The notes below the pieces were generated by a model. That model ran no database searches, was not told the DNA's origin, and was given only the letters and a program-made list of their open reading frames with translations. A DNA stretch of 23,457 nt, taken from positions 1 to 23,457 of the IMG/VR virus record IMGVR_UViG_3300031951_001221; one strand, 5' to 3'. This stretch comes from a virus. A program made the translations under genes and the position numbers. This document shows positions 14,755-20,766 of the stretch, in pieces (position 1 is the stretch's first letter; each line of letters begins with the position of its first letter).

Positions 14755-15150
14755 AAAGGCATACCTTAGACTTCAGAGCAAGTGGACCGATGGCGACTAC
14801 ATATGAACTACGCCATTCAACCCCACAGATGTTCACCTAAGCGAAGGCGGCACGTTGAATCCTTCCGCGTCAACCCCGGTTAGTAAGCTATAGTGGCTGA
14901 GTCTATCTATAGCGAGGACATGGGGCCAGTGGATAGCCTAGGCTGAATCAAGCCGAAAGACCAGCATACACCGCATGGGTATGCTAGAAAGCCTTGCCAG
15001 TAATGCCAAGCATATAGGATTACTTGGGGCTTTCCGTAATAGTCGGATATGAAATGGCTGTTTGTTTCATAACTGCCGATTATTGCGAGTGTACGGCGCT
15101 TCCGCCTAGTCCGCTTGACTTAGTGGCTTAGGGTATTCGCCCTCGCAATT
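14755..15150 (+). ncRNA. Large structured RNA candidate
   Basis: About 400 nt with no gene but many stable stems in series: ATGGCG/CGCCAT (14790-14816), GCTATAG/CTATAGC (14887-14913), AGCATAC/GTATGCT (14963-14985), AAAGCC/GGCTTT enclosing GTAAT/ATTAC (14988-15033), a two-part 16-bp stem (15038-15084) and a long-range ATTGCGAG/CTCGCAAT (15082-15149). Size and phage context recall GOLLD- or ROOL-type RNAs, but I cannot match either. A TGCGGGAAA word hints at a group I intron core, but no flanking exons exist. The strand is uncertain because one arm carries an inverted copy of the intercistronic element. Confidence 0.5.
15088..15117 (-). repeat. Inverted copy of the intercistronic element
   Basis: Read on the minus strand these 30 nt match 16869-16898 at 29 positions, including CAAGCGGACTAGGCGGAA and GCCGTACACT. 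It is the only copy found outside the rightward gene array and points the other way. No Shine-Dalgarno site and gene follow it. Confidence 0.75.
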
Positions 15151-15153
15151 CAC

Positions 15154-15182
15154 TGACCCATGATTCTTTGAGTCATGGGTCA
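15154..15182 (+). promoter_or_regulatory. Hairpin just before a ribosome site
   Basis: TGACCCATG/CATGGGTCA is a perfect 9-bp stem with an 11-nt loop, two bases before AAGGGGAG of the next gene. It is built from the TGGGTCA heptamer family and could end the upstream RNA or gate translation of the gene. Confidence 0.5.
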
Positions 15183-15197
15183 CAAGGGGAGAATACC

Positions 15198-15374
15198 ATG
15201 TTTCAAGTTACTGTGATTCGTCAAGATGAAAAGGTGACGCAAGTCATTGATGAAAGTTCCCTTCGCGGGTTTCTTGATTCTCTGGACCTGCGTTCACTGG
15301 TCGGATTGTCAGTGGAACAAGTGTCCACTGAAACGACCTGGACGGTCGAAGAGATTTTGGCGAGGGAGGGCTAA
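15198..15374 (+). CDS. Small hypothetical protein (58 aa)
   Basis: ATG 15198 is preceded by AAGGGGAGAATACC; the frame is open further upstream (to 15168) but without a site. The 58-aa product has a beta start (MFQVTVIRQDEKVTQVIDES), then short helices (LRGFLDSLDLRSLVG, TWTVEEILAREG). No family recognised. It is the first gene of the rightward group and is followed by a hairpin around its stop codon (GAGGGA/TCCCTC) and the second TATAAAT repeat. Confidence 0.65.
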   Translation: MFQVTVIRQDEKVTQVIDESSLRGFLDSLDLRSLVGLSVEQVSTETTWTVEEILAREG

Positions 15375-15379
15375 CCTTC

Positions 15380-15415
15380 CCTCTAAGTATAAATGAGACC
15401 GGATCAAAAGCGTTT
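15380..15415 (+). promoter_or_regulatory. 36-bp TATAAAT repeat, copy 2
   Basis: Identical to 14480-14515 except GAGACC for GGGACC. It starts a long leader to the gene at 15636. Two copies, each in front of a long structured leader, suggest a phage-specific promoter. Confidence 0.45.
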
Positions 15416-15635
15416 TCCGATTGGAAAGTGTCATTGGTCAGTGGTCAGTTGTAAACTAATAATCGAATCGGTTGATGCAAAGACCGATTGGATTCGGCGC
15501 GTAAAAATTCTTGTTCGATTCCGCTAGGGCGATTACCCCTAGCCACTAAGTTTTCCTGTCAGTTGAACGATTCCTTATGCTCTAGCATGTCGCTAGAGTA
15601 TTCCGTTTCTTCCATCATGAAAGGCAAGTGTTACT
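15416..15635 (+). promoter_or_regulatory. Structured 5' leader of the ParB-like gene
   Basis: No gene. There are three clean hairpins: AATCGGT/ACCGATT (about 15465-15490), GCTAGGG/CCCTAGC (about 15522-15543) and CTCTAGC/GCTAGAG (about 15579-15599). A heptamer repeat (TTGGTCAGTGGTCAG) lies near 15432. The leader may control translation of the downstream gene. Confidence 0.5.
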
Positions 15636-16835
15636 ATGGCAAGCGCTACCTCACACAGCACGAACGTCAAGGTCGGCGAAGTCTTCCATCATCGCGATTT
15701 CAACAAGGCTCGTCTCTCGGGGGAAACGAATCCCACGAAGGAAGCCGAGTTGCACAAGAGCATGGTGGCGGACGGCTGGCGCATGAACGGCGACGGTGTC
15801 CTCGAAGTCGTCAAGATCGACGACGCGTGGTTGAAGAAGGCCACGGAGATTCTGACGGAGCGTTGGAACAGTCTCAAGGAAGCGGCGAAAACCGATTCCA
15901 AGAAACTCTCCGCCCTCCACGTCTTCGAGGCGACGCGCACGAGCAAGGGCAAGCTGATTCTGCCCAAGTACATGGGCGTCTCGGGTAACACCCGTGACAA
16001 GCTCCTGGAACTGGGCGTCGTCGGCGACAAGCCCCTGCCGTCGGTCAACGTCGCGCGATACGATGCGGGTCTTCCGTTGATTACGGAGTACCCGGTCATC
16101 GTCGTCGAGTTCGAGAACTCGATGGAACGCATCATCGCCCAAGTCTTGGAGAACTCCGGCAAACTCACCGGCTTCTCCAAGATGACGGAAAAGGATTTCC
16201 TCCTCGCGGCGAAGGAGATTTACACCGAGTCGAAGAAGATTCGGAAAGGCTCCCTCAAGGGTGTCCAGAACGACATCCGCCGTGCGGTCGGCGAAACCTC
16301 GGGCCAGAAGCTCTACGGGATCATGGTCCTCGACGAGCGATTCCCCGAAGTGAAGCTGTTCCATCGCCTCACCGAACTGAAGCCGGAAGACACCGGTTTC
16401 CTGCGGTACGGACCGATTTCCGGCCCGGCCCTGCCCAACCTCGTCATGCGGTCGGACCCGACGGAACTCGCGAACGAGAACGTCAAACGCCGCACGAAGG
16501 GATTGGAGCAGTACGCTCCGATGACCGCCGAGAAGCTCGAAGAGTTCCTCGGCACTCCGAAGACGAACGCTCAGAAGATCATGTCGAAAGACAACATCGC
16601 CGCGTTCGACACGGAGTACCAGAACGACATCATCAAGGAAACCGCGAAAGCGATTTACCGGAACGATGTCGATTCGCTGAAGAAGTTCGAGGTCCAGGCC
16701 ACGGTCTACAACACCGTGGCGTCCATCTGCACCCTCGGATTCGGCCCGGACATCGAGGAGATTCTCCTCAGCGTCACCAAGGCCCAAGACCCCAAGGTCG
16801 CCATCGCGTCCTTGAAGAAGGCCGTCAAGGTCTAA
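15636..16835 (+). CDS. ParB-like protein
   Basis: A 399-aa protein. The N-terminus (about 12-60: VGEVFHHRDFNKARL, AELHKSMVADGWRMNG, LEVVKID) and 145-205 (VIVVEFENSMERIIAQVLENSGKLTGFSKM) resemble a divergent ParB/Srx-type fold with its E-N segment. The C-terminal half is helical and unrecognised. ParB-like phage proteins bind DNA or act as CTP-dependent clamps or nucleases. The ATG has AAAGG about 12 nt upstream, a weak site. Its third codon positions are much richer in G/C than those of its neighbours, which suggests strong expression or a different origin. The ParB call is tentative. Confidence 0.4.
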   Translation: MASATSHSTNVKVGEVFHHRDFNKARLSGETNPTKEAELHKSMVADGWRMNGDGVLEVVKIDDAWLKKATEILTERWNSLKEAAKTDSKKLSALHVFEATRTSKGKLILPKYMGVSGNTRDKLLELGVVGDKPLPSVNVARYDAGLPLITEYPVIVVEFENSMERIIAQVLENSGKLTGFSKMTEKDFLLAAKEIYTESKKIRKGSLKGVQNDIRRAVGETSGQKLYGIMVLDERFPEVKLFHRLTELKPEDTGFLRYGPISGPALPNLVMRSDPTELANENVKRRTKGLEQYAPMTAEKLEEFLGTPKTNAQKIMSKDNIAAFDTEYQNDIIKETAKAIYRNDVDSLKKFEVQATVYNTVASICTLGFGPDIEEILLSVTKAQDPKVAIASLKKAVKV

Positions 16836-16856
16836 GTCCCAGCCCATAAGGGCAAC

Positions 16857-16902
16857 CCGCCCACTATTCAAGCGGACTAGGCGGAATCGCCGTACACTAA
16901 CC
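16857..16902 (+). repeat. Intercistronic element 1 (divergent)
   Basis: CCGCC/GGCGG forms the main stem and CGG-AATCG-CCG the second hairpin, then TACACTAACC and AAGGAG before the next ATG. The upstream pseudoknot arm is not clear in this copy. An inverted near-copy lies at 15088-15117. Confidence 0.7.
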
Positions 16903-16914
16903 AAGGAGAAAGAG

Positions 16915-17262
16915 ATGAGTCTGTTGCATAGTCTCCATAACCCCGAATTGATTAAAGCACCTGGAATGGTGTATGAGATTTGGGAAGATGGGGAGATTAC
17001 CCTGACAAAGTCGGGTGATCTCTACGGAATGCGTGGACTGCACTGTATCGTACCGGGCAAGCAAGGCGTGAATGTCCCTCTCCCTGTCAAGCGAGGGAAT
17101 CATTCCAGCATGGCTATCGCCGATACTGATATTGCGGTTGCTCGCAAATTGATTGTCGGCGACAATGACCCGTATGAGACTTGCTTGCCGGGTAAGAAAT
17201 ATGAAACCCAGCAAGAACTCTACGATGAAATTACTCGCCGGAACACGATTGCGATGAGCTAA
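16915..17262 (+). CDS. Hypothetical protein (115 aa)
   Basis: ATG 16915 follows CAAGGAGAAAGAG. The 115-aa product starts with a short helix (MSLLHSLHNPELIKAPG), then a beta-rich part (MVYEIWEDGEITLTKSGDLYGM) and a helical C-terminus (YETQQELYDEITRRN). Single cysteines lie at about 44 and 90. No family recognised. It is framed on both sides by intercistronic elements, so it is a single-gene cassette. Confidence 0.75.
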   Translation: MSLLHSLHNPELIKAPGMVYEIWEDGEITLTKSGDLYGMRGLHCIVPGKQGVNVPLPVKRGNHSSMAIADTDIAVARKLIVGDNDPYETCLPGKKYETQQELYDEITRRNTIAMS

Positions 17263-17315
17263 CCAGGGGCTTCCCAGTGGTCAAGCTGGGAAGACGGAAG
17301 TGCCGTACACTAACC
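17262..17315 (+). repeat. Intercistronic pseudoknot element 2
   Basis: ACCA (17262-17265) pairs with loop TGGT (17278-17281). The main stem is CTTCCCAG/CTGGGAAG and the second hairpin ACGG-AAGTG-CCGT, then ACACTAACC and AGAGGA before the ATG. It begins at the stop codon of the preceding gene. Confidence 0.85.
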
Positions 17316-17328
17316 AGAGGAATCAGAA

Positions 17329-17511
17329 ATGGACATGAAGATACTTGCCACAGAAATCGAAAGATTGCGAGACAAGTTTGTCTTTGCCGAAGATGAGCCA
17401 GTGAACGAATCGCTAATGTCACAAGGCTATTGGCTGGCGTCACTGGCGTCATTGCAACAAGCAATTGCCCAAGCAAGAATCGGAGCTTGTCTCCAAGAAG
17501 AAGGAAAATAA
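17329..17511 (+). CDS. Small helical protein (60 aa)
   Basis: ATG 17329 with AGAGGA upstream; a second ATG at 17335 is also possible. The 60-aa product is almost entirely helical and amphipathic (ILATEIERLRDKF, YWLASLASLQQAIAQARIG), suggesting a dimeric or coiled-coil partner. No family recognised. It is framed by elements 2 and 3. Confidence 0.65.
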   Translation: MDMKILATEIERLRDKFVFAEDEPVNESLMSQGYWLASLASLQQAIAQARIGACLQEEGK

Positions 17512-17545
17512 CCAGGGGCTTCCCAGTGGTATAACTGGGAAGACG
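17511..17545 (+). repeat. Intercistronic pseudoknot element 3
   Basis: ACCA starts inside the stop codon and pairs with loop TGGT. The main stem is CTTCCCAG/CTGGGAAG and the second hairpin ACGG-AAGCG-CCGT. Unlike most copies it is followed by about 135 nt of non-coding sequence, not by a ribosome site. Confidence 0.85.
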
Positions 17546-17680
17546 GAAGCGCCGTGCAGTTAGGAATTGATGCGAAGCGGACGCGATGAAATAACCATCG
17601 TGAGAGACCGCCAGACCTAACGATTCCGAGTCCACTCTTCCTAGGAAGTTGAAAGGTGGAACCAACAGGGTAGGAATCAG
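17546..17680 (+). ncRNA. Non-coding spacer RNA A
   Basis: No open frame with a start site. GTTAGG/CCTAAC closes a domain with an inner CGATG/CATCG hairpin, followed by the 12-bp palindrome CTTCCTAGGAAG. It is bounded by element 3 on the left and element 4 on the right. It shares the GGAATCA and CCCGGTG words with spacer B (17928-18093). Confidence 0.4.
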
Positions 17681-17714
17681 CCCGGTGCTTCCGGGTCCGC
17701 CGTACACTCAAACC
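17681..17714 (+). repeat. Intercistronic element 4 (variant)
   Basis: CCCGG-TGCTT-CCGGG replaces the usual main stem, and CGG-GTCCG-CCG keeps the second hairpin with its 5-nt loop. TACACT is kept and AAGGAG precedes the ATG at 17731. Same variant class as element 6. Confidence 0.65.
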
Positions 17715-17730
17715 TTAAGGAGATTGCAGC

Positions 17731-17877
17731 ATGTTCGTCATCGTGTTGAGTTTCGAGGAAGGCGATTTGGTGATTCCGATCAACGAAGAGAAGGCGGCAA
17801 AACGCCTCTACAGCATCGTGCGATTGCTGTTCCCGTCCGTGCCCGTGTCGGTCTACCAGATTGTCAAGGTCGCGTAA
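17731..17877 (+). CDS. Small hypothetical protein (48 aa)
   Basis: ATG 17731 follows TTAAGGAGATTGCAGC. The 48-aa product alternates beta and helix (MFVIVLSFEEGDLVIPINEEKAAKRL...), ending VYQIVKVA. Its MF(V/I)(I/V)V start and overall length resemble the 54-aa product at 19399, so the two may be distant copies. No family recognised. Confidence 0.65.
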   Translation: MFVIVLSFEEGDLVIPINEEKAAKRLYSIVRLLFPSVPVSVYQIVKVA

Positions 17878-17881
17878 GCAA

Positions 17882-17927
17882 ACCAGGGGCTACCCAGTGG
17901 TCATAACTGGGTAGACGGAAGCGCCGT
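17882..17927 (+). repeat. Intercistronic pseudoknot element 5
   Basis: ACCA pairs with loop TGGT. The main stem is CTACCCAG/CTGGGTAG, a compensatory change (A-T for T-A) relative to element 2. The second hairpin is ACGG-AAGCG-CCGT. It is followed by spacer B and not by a ribosome site. Confidence 0.85.
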
Positions 17928-18093
17928 ATGCCGATAAAATCAAGACTGTCTTCACTGTCACAACTGGTTGGGGATACGTTGTACTAGCACTTGATTTGCA
18001 CTATACAATGCGCCGTCCCACCTACTAGGCAGCCAGAGAAGACGTGTTCGCGAGGCTATCGCGCCATGGGAATCAACAGCGACCAAAGTCTGA
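17928..18093 (+). ncRNA. Non-coding spacer RNA B
   Basis: No credible gene; the 19-codon frame at 17928 has no ribosome site. A possible inner promoter is TTGTAC (17979-17984), 17 bp, TATACA (18002-18007). It ends in sequence related to the end of spacer A. It may be a small RNA made or processed from the operon. Confidence 0.35.
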
Positions 18094-18173
18094 ACCCGGT
18101 GATTCCGGCAGAGGACACGGCTGGCACATGGTTAAGCATATCGGCCCTTCCGGGTCCGCCGTACACTCCAACC
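18094..18173 (+). repeat. Intercistronic element 6 (variant with insert)
   Basis: ACCCGG (18094-18099) pairs with CCGGGT (18150-18155) across a longer insert, then the CGG-GTCCG-CCG hairpin and TACACT. AAGAGAGG precedes the next ATG. Related to element 4. Confidence 0.6.
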
Positions 18174-18187
18174 AAGAGAGGAATCAA

Positions 18188-18478
18188 ATGAACAGTCCCA
18201 TCGGAAAGGCATTCGAGATCGAATTGCCTAGCTCGCGTCAAGTTCTTCGTGAAAAGTTTGCAGCACTTGCTGCGGCTGATGCGGCAGCGAACGATGGTCT
18301 CTACCTCAACGCACCCTACAAGGTTCGCGTCGGCGATGAGACCTACAAAGGTTCGATTCGCGTCAACTCCAAGCCGGACGAAGACGGCACGCGAAACGTC
18401 AAGAACGATGTCTACACGCTGGTTATCGAACGCCCCGTGCGGCATATCGCCAACGTGGACTTGAAGAATCCGTACTAA
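18188..18478 (+). CDS. Hypothetical protein (96 aa)
   Basis: ATG 18188 follows GAGAGGAATCAA; upstream in-frame codons lie in the spacer. The 96-aa product has a helical N-terminus rich in Ala (about 20-42: LREKFAALAAADAAAND) and a beta-rich C-terminus (YKVRVGDETYKGSIRVN, VYTLVIERPVRHIANVDL), like a small single-strand- or protein-binding barrel. No family recognised. It is a single-gene cassette between elements 6 and 7. Confidence 0.7.
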   Translation: MNSPIGKAFEIELPSSRQVLREKFAALAAADAAANDGLYLNAPYKVRVGDETYKGSIRVNSKPDEDGTRNVKNDVYTLVIERPVRHIANVDLKNPY

Positions 18479-18480
18479 CA

Positions 18481-18532
18481 CCGGGCACGATCCAGCGGCA
18501 AACTGGGTCGTCGGAATCGCCGTACACTAACC
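18481..18532 (+). repeat. Intercistronic pseudoknot element 7
   Basis: CCG (18481-18483) pairs with loop CGG (18496-18498). The main stem is CGATCCAG/CTGGGTCG (one G-T wobble). The second hairpin is TCGG-AATCG-CCGT, then ACACTAACC and TTGGAG. Confidence 0.85.
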
Positions 18533-18543
18533 TTGGAGATACC

Positions 18544-19017
18544 ATGTATGAGAGACGTGTAGCGACACTGTCAATAGGTTTGGGCGGCGTCGGCGGTAAT
18601 ACCATCGACGGCGGGAGTATCACATACTATGATACTCGATTGCGAGCCTACTACGGTGAGCTTGTTGAAGGTGGATTCGTAATCGACAAAAGCAAAGTTC
18701 TGGCTGAAAAGCCGGGGCTAGTGATTGCGTCTCCACTGTGCAAGGGTAGTATGAAACCTGGCACAACCGATGCACTCGGCGATGTTAGCGATAACTTTGT
18801 CGCTAACGCAATTGCCAACGACCGTAACAATCCGGCCAGCGTCTTAGCGAAGCTGGCTATTGCAGGTTTCGGTGGCTTCGATTATGTTGCACCGGACTTG
18901 TATGCTGCGTGGTGGCTGGACAAAGGTGCCCGAGTTGGCACTCGAATCGGAGACACCATCCACTGGTCTGACGGAATCATCGAGCAAATACCTAGCTTTG
19001 AAGCAAGGTACAAGTAG
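18544..19017 (+). CDS. Hypothetical protein (157 aa)
   Basis: ATG 18544 follows TTGGAGATACC. The 157-aa product begins with a Gly-rich beta segment (VATLSIGLGGVGGNTIDGGSITYYD), then mixed regions. At about 95-120 it has ASVLAKLAIAGFGGFDYVAPDLYAAWWLDKG, a hydrophobic and aromatic stretch. No family recognised. The glycine-rich start is not a Walker or Rossmann motif I can defend. Confidence 0.7.
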   Translation: MYERRVATLSIGLGGVGGNTIDGGSITYYDTRLRAYYGELVEGGFVIDKSKVLAEKPGLVIASPLCKGSMKPGTTDALGDVSDNFVANAIANDRNNPASVLAKLAIAGFGGFDYVAPDLYAAWWLDKGARVGTRIGDTIHWSDGIIEQIPSFEARYK

Positions 19018-19076
19018 ACGTTCCCCAGCGTATGATTCGGCCCACGTTACGGACCGAACGGAAGCGCCGTAACCTC
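19018..19076 (+). repeat. Intercistronic pseudoknot element 8
   Basis: The main stem is TTCGG-x-CC/GG-x-CCGAA and the second hairpin ACGG-AAGCG-CCGT. An ACGT before the stem can pair with ACGT in its loop, keeping the pseudoknot with new bases. TACACT is replaced by AACCTCAAC; ATGGAG precedes the gene. Confidence 0.7.
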
Positions 19077-19098
19077 AACTTTTCATGGAGAATCAGTC

Positions 19099-19296
19099 AT
19101 GGCTCAGCCACACCAAGTGAACATCGACGATATTTCGACTTTCAAGGTCGAACACGTTTTGGCAAGTTCCTCAGCCGATTCCAAGAAATTGGTCGTCCGA
19201 GTTACCGCCAAGGTCACGGATTTCGTCGTCACGAAAGACGGACTCGTCCAAGTGTTCACGAATCTCGCGGCAGCGGTCAAACGCTACAACGGGTAG
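19099..19296 (+). CDS. Small hypothetical protein (65 aa)
   Basis: ATG 19099 follows CATGGAGAATCAGTC. The 65-aa product has beta strands (KLVVRVTAKVTDFVVTKDGLVQVF) and a C-terminal helix (NLAAAVKRYNG). No family recognised. It is a single-gene cassette between elements 8 and 9. Confidence 0.65.
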   Translation: MAQPHQVNIDDISTFKVEHVLASSSADSKKLVVRVTAKVTDFVVTKDGLVQVFTNLAAAVKRYNG

Positions 19297-19312
19297 AATC
19301 AACTCTGGGTTC

Positions 19313-19385
19313 CAGCCTGCGGCCCGGATGTTTGCGTCTGTTAGGGGACTTCGTCCTCAAGTAGGCTCGGAAGCGCCGTCCCTTT
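19313..19385 (+). repeat. Intercistronic element 9 (divergent)
   Basis: AGCCT/AGGCT forms a wider outer stem around GGAC-TTC-GTCC, then CGG-AAGCG-CCG and TCTGGAGGAA before the ATG. The second hairpin is the best-kept part; the pseudoknot arm is not visible. Confidence 0.6.
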
Positions 19386-19398
19386 TCTGGAGGAATCC

Positions 19399-19563
19399 AT
19401 GTTCATCGTCGTAAGAGTGGAAGACGGATTAACAACCGTCGTCCCGAAAAAGACATGGACGGATGTTATCCCGCTTCTCAAAGTGAAAGATTCCATCCGT
19501 CGCTTGTCCGTCAAAGAAGACGGCAAGTTCGTTTTGCTTATCAGGAGGAAACTATGTGGCTGA
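19399..19563 (+). CDS. Small hypothetical protein (54 aa)
   Basis: ATG 19399 follows TGGAGGAATCC. The 54-aa product is beta-rich with a short helix (MFIVVRVEDGLTTVVPKK, VIPLLKVKDSIRRL). Its last codons contain AGGAGG, the ribosome site of the next gene, which it overlaps by 10 bp. It resembles the 48-aa product at 17731 at its start. Confidence 0.65.
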   Translation: MFIVVRVEDGLTTVVPKKTWTDVIPLLKVKDSIRRLSVKEDGKFVLLIRRKLCG

Positions 19564-19622
19564 TCCTGTTAATCATGATCTTCGTCATCGGTCCAATGGC
19601 AATGAGCCGTAGACGCAGATAA
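19554..19622 (+). CDS. Membrane micropeptide (22 aa)
   Basis: ATG 19554 is 5 nt after a perfect AGGAGG located inside the upstream gene. The 22-aa product is one hydrophobic helix (MWLILLIMIFVIGPMAM) followed by SRRRR, the normal inside-positive pattern of a single-pass membrane peptide. The strong ribosome site and its place before an element support a real gene. Confidence 0.6.
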   Translation: MWLILLIMIFVIGPMAMSRRRR

Positions 19623-19671
19623 CCGTAGGTCCAGCGGTCAAACTGGACCAACGGAATCGCCGTACACTAAC
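19622..19671 (+). repeat. Intercistronic pseudoknot element 10
   Basis: ACCG (19622-19625) pairs with loop CGGT (19635-19638). The main stem GGTCCAG/CTGGACC is perfect but differs from other copies on both arms. The second hairpin is ACGG-AATCG-CCGT, then ACACTAAC and AAGGAG. Confidence 0.85.
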
Positions 19672-19683
19672 AAGGAGAAAGCC

Positions 19684-20112
19684 ATGCAACTGTTCGATCA
19701 CTACCATATTGACGATGACATTGCCGAAGCTGTCTGGAAAAGACACGGCAATGAGATTGCCAAGCTGGAACAGAAAGCCAAAGAACAGACGGACCCGAAG
19801 GAACAGGTCCGATTGGAAATGGAAGCCGCGAGAATGTCCATCTGGTCAAAGCTGGACGTTATCATGGCGGACATGCAAGTGCTTCTGTCTTTCTGGACCA
19901 AAAAGCGATTGGTCTTCGTCGATGGCGGCGAAGGCGAATTTGAAGAGGATGGAGTCTCAGCGTTCAAAGAACGATTCCAACGAGTTGTTCACTTCATGGA
20001 GGAAATTGATGAGGAATCGAAGTTCGAGGCTGCAAAGCGTCTCGTGCAATGCGGCACGGATGAGGAAGCCCGAGACGCGATGGAACAACTCAAGCTAGAT
20101 TGTGAATTGTAA
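19684..20112 (+). CDS. Hypothetical helical protein (142 aa)
   Basis: ATG 19684 follows AAGGAGAAAGCC. The 142-aa product is acidic and mostly helical, with a charged helix at 22-48 (EIAKLEQKAKEQTDPKEQVRLE), a hydrophobic helix at 55-75 (KLDVIMADMQVLLSFW), and acidic helices to the end. Many small phage inhibitor proteins look like this, but no family is recognised. Confidence 0.7.
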   Translation: MQLFDHYHIDDDIAEAVWKRHGNEIAKLEQKAKEQTDPKEQVRLEMEAARMSIWSKLDVIMADMQVLLSFWTKKRLVFVDGGEGEFEEDGVSAFKERFQRVVHFMEEIDEESKFEAAKRLVQCGTDEEARDAMEQLKLDCEL

Positions 20113-20113
20113 A

Positions 20114-20163
20114 CCGGGGGCTACCCAGCGGAATCTGGGTAGACGGAAGTGCCGTACCCTTAA
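20114..20163 (+). repeat. Intercistronic pseudoknot element 11
   Basis: CCG pairs with loop CGG (20129-20131). The main stem is CTACCCAG/CTGGGTAG and the second hairpin ACGG-AAGTG-CCGT, then ACCCTTAAC and AGGAGAG. Confidence 0.85.
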
Positions 20164-20175
20164 CAGGAGAGAACC

Positions 20176-20442
20176 ATGCCGTTGAAGTTCAGATTAATCG
20201 AAGAAGTCAACGACTTGGGGTCTACTCTTACCACGGAGTATGAGGGCTTCACTCACCAGATTACGAAAGCGAACATCAAGGACTACATCTTTGTAATCGC
20301 CTGGTTAGACGGTGAGCAAGACTACTGGATTGTAGACGGTGAACTCGGCATTGCCGAACTAAGCCGCCACTACATGGACATGGTAGGAATCGTCCCCGAG
20401 TTCATGAGGATGCGTTATGAAGACGTACCAAGATGTCCGTGA
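20176..20442 (+). CDS. Hypothetical protein (88 aa)
   Basis: ATG 20176 follows AGGAGAGAACC. The 88-aa product is beta-rich (MPLKFRLIEEVNDLGSTLTTEYEG, DYIFVIAWLDGEQDYWIVDGELG) with aromatic strands. It overlaps the next gene by 26 bp without an element between, so the two form one two-gene cassette and may work together. No family recognised. Confidence 0.7.
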   Translation: MPLKFRLIEEVNDLGSTLTTEYEGFTHQITKANIKDYIFVIAWLDGEQDYWIVDGELGIAELSRHYMDMVGIVPEFMRMRYEDVPRCP

Positions 20443-20692
20443 TTTCCTCGAAAAGAGTCAAGATGAATTCTCTGTCAAATTCATCAAGCGGGGAACAAAT
20501 CAACTGCGTCACATGCGTTGCAAGAAGTTTGTCAAGGAAGCCTTGAAAGGTGGCGAGCAATCGTACAACGCCAAGGATTACTTGCTGGTCAACGTGTTTG
20601 ACTTGGATGCGAAGCACTACAAATGCTTCCCGCTCGATGGGTTGAAAGAGATTCTTGTTGACGGTGAGTGGCACGAAGTTGTGCCAAAGTGA
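20417..20692 (+). CDS. WYL_2-like small beta-barrel protein
   Basis: A 91-aa product whose ATG lies inside the upstream gene; a GAGG about 8 nt upstream (20406-20409) may serve as ribosome site. The pattern of FIKRGTNQLRHMRCKK, a spacer, YLLVNVFDLDAKHYKCFPLDGLKEI and a final EWHEV resembles small Sm/SH3-like barrel proteins of phages (WYL_2, DUF2693). Those are thought to bind nucleic acid or ligand. I judge this similarity by eye only. Confidence 0.5.
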   Translation: MKTYQDVRDFLEKSQDEFSVKFIKRGTNQLRHMRCKKFVKEALKGGEQSYNAKDYLLVNVFDLDAKHYKCFPLDGLKEILVDGEWHEVVPK

Positions 20693-20694
20693 AA

Positions 20695-20748
20695 ACCAGG
20701 GGCTACCCAGTGGTATAACTGGGTAGACGGAAGCGCCGTTACACTCAC
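20695..20748 (+). repeat. Intercistronic pseudoknot element 12
   Basis: ACCA pairs with loop TGGT. The main stem is CTACCCAG/CTGGGTAG and the second hairpin ACGG-AAGCG-CCGT, then TACACTCACC and AAGGAG. Confidence 0.85.
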
Positions 20749-20766
20749 CCAACAAGGAGAATCGAA

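Larger units (their letters stand above)
14003..15197. other. Central control and RNA region
   Basis: About 1.2 kb without a convincing protein gene. It contains promoter 1, large palindromes, four rightward CTGTCTCT modules, a 37-bp tandem repeat, one copy of the 36-bp TATAAAT repeat, a compact three-hairpin RNA domain and a large structured RNA candidate. The short open frames here cross palindromes and lack ribosome sites. Confidence 0.7.

Noticed and set aside
14740-14915. Group I intron
   Set aside because: A TGCGGGAAA word resembles the P element, but I could not place matching Q, R and S elements and there are no flanking exons.
15651-16904. 417-codon minus-strand frame opposite the ParB-like gene
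   Set aside because: It is a shadow caused by the strong G/C third-position bias of the plus-strand gene; the Arg/Val/Asp-rich product is typical of antisense frames.
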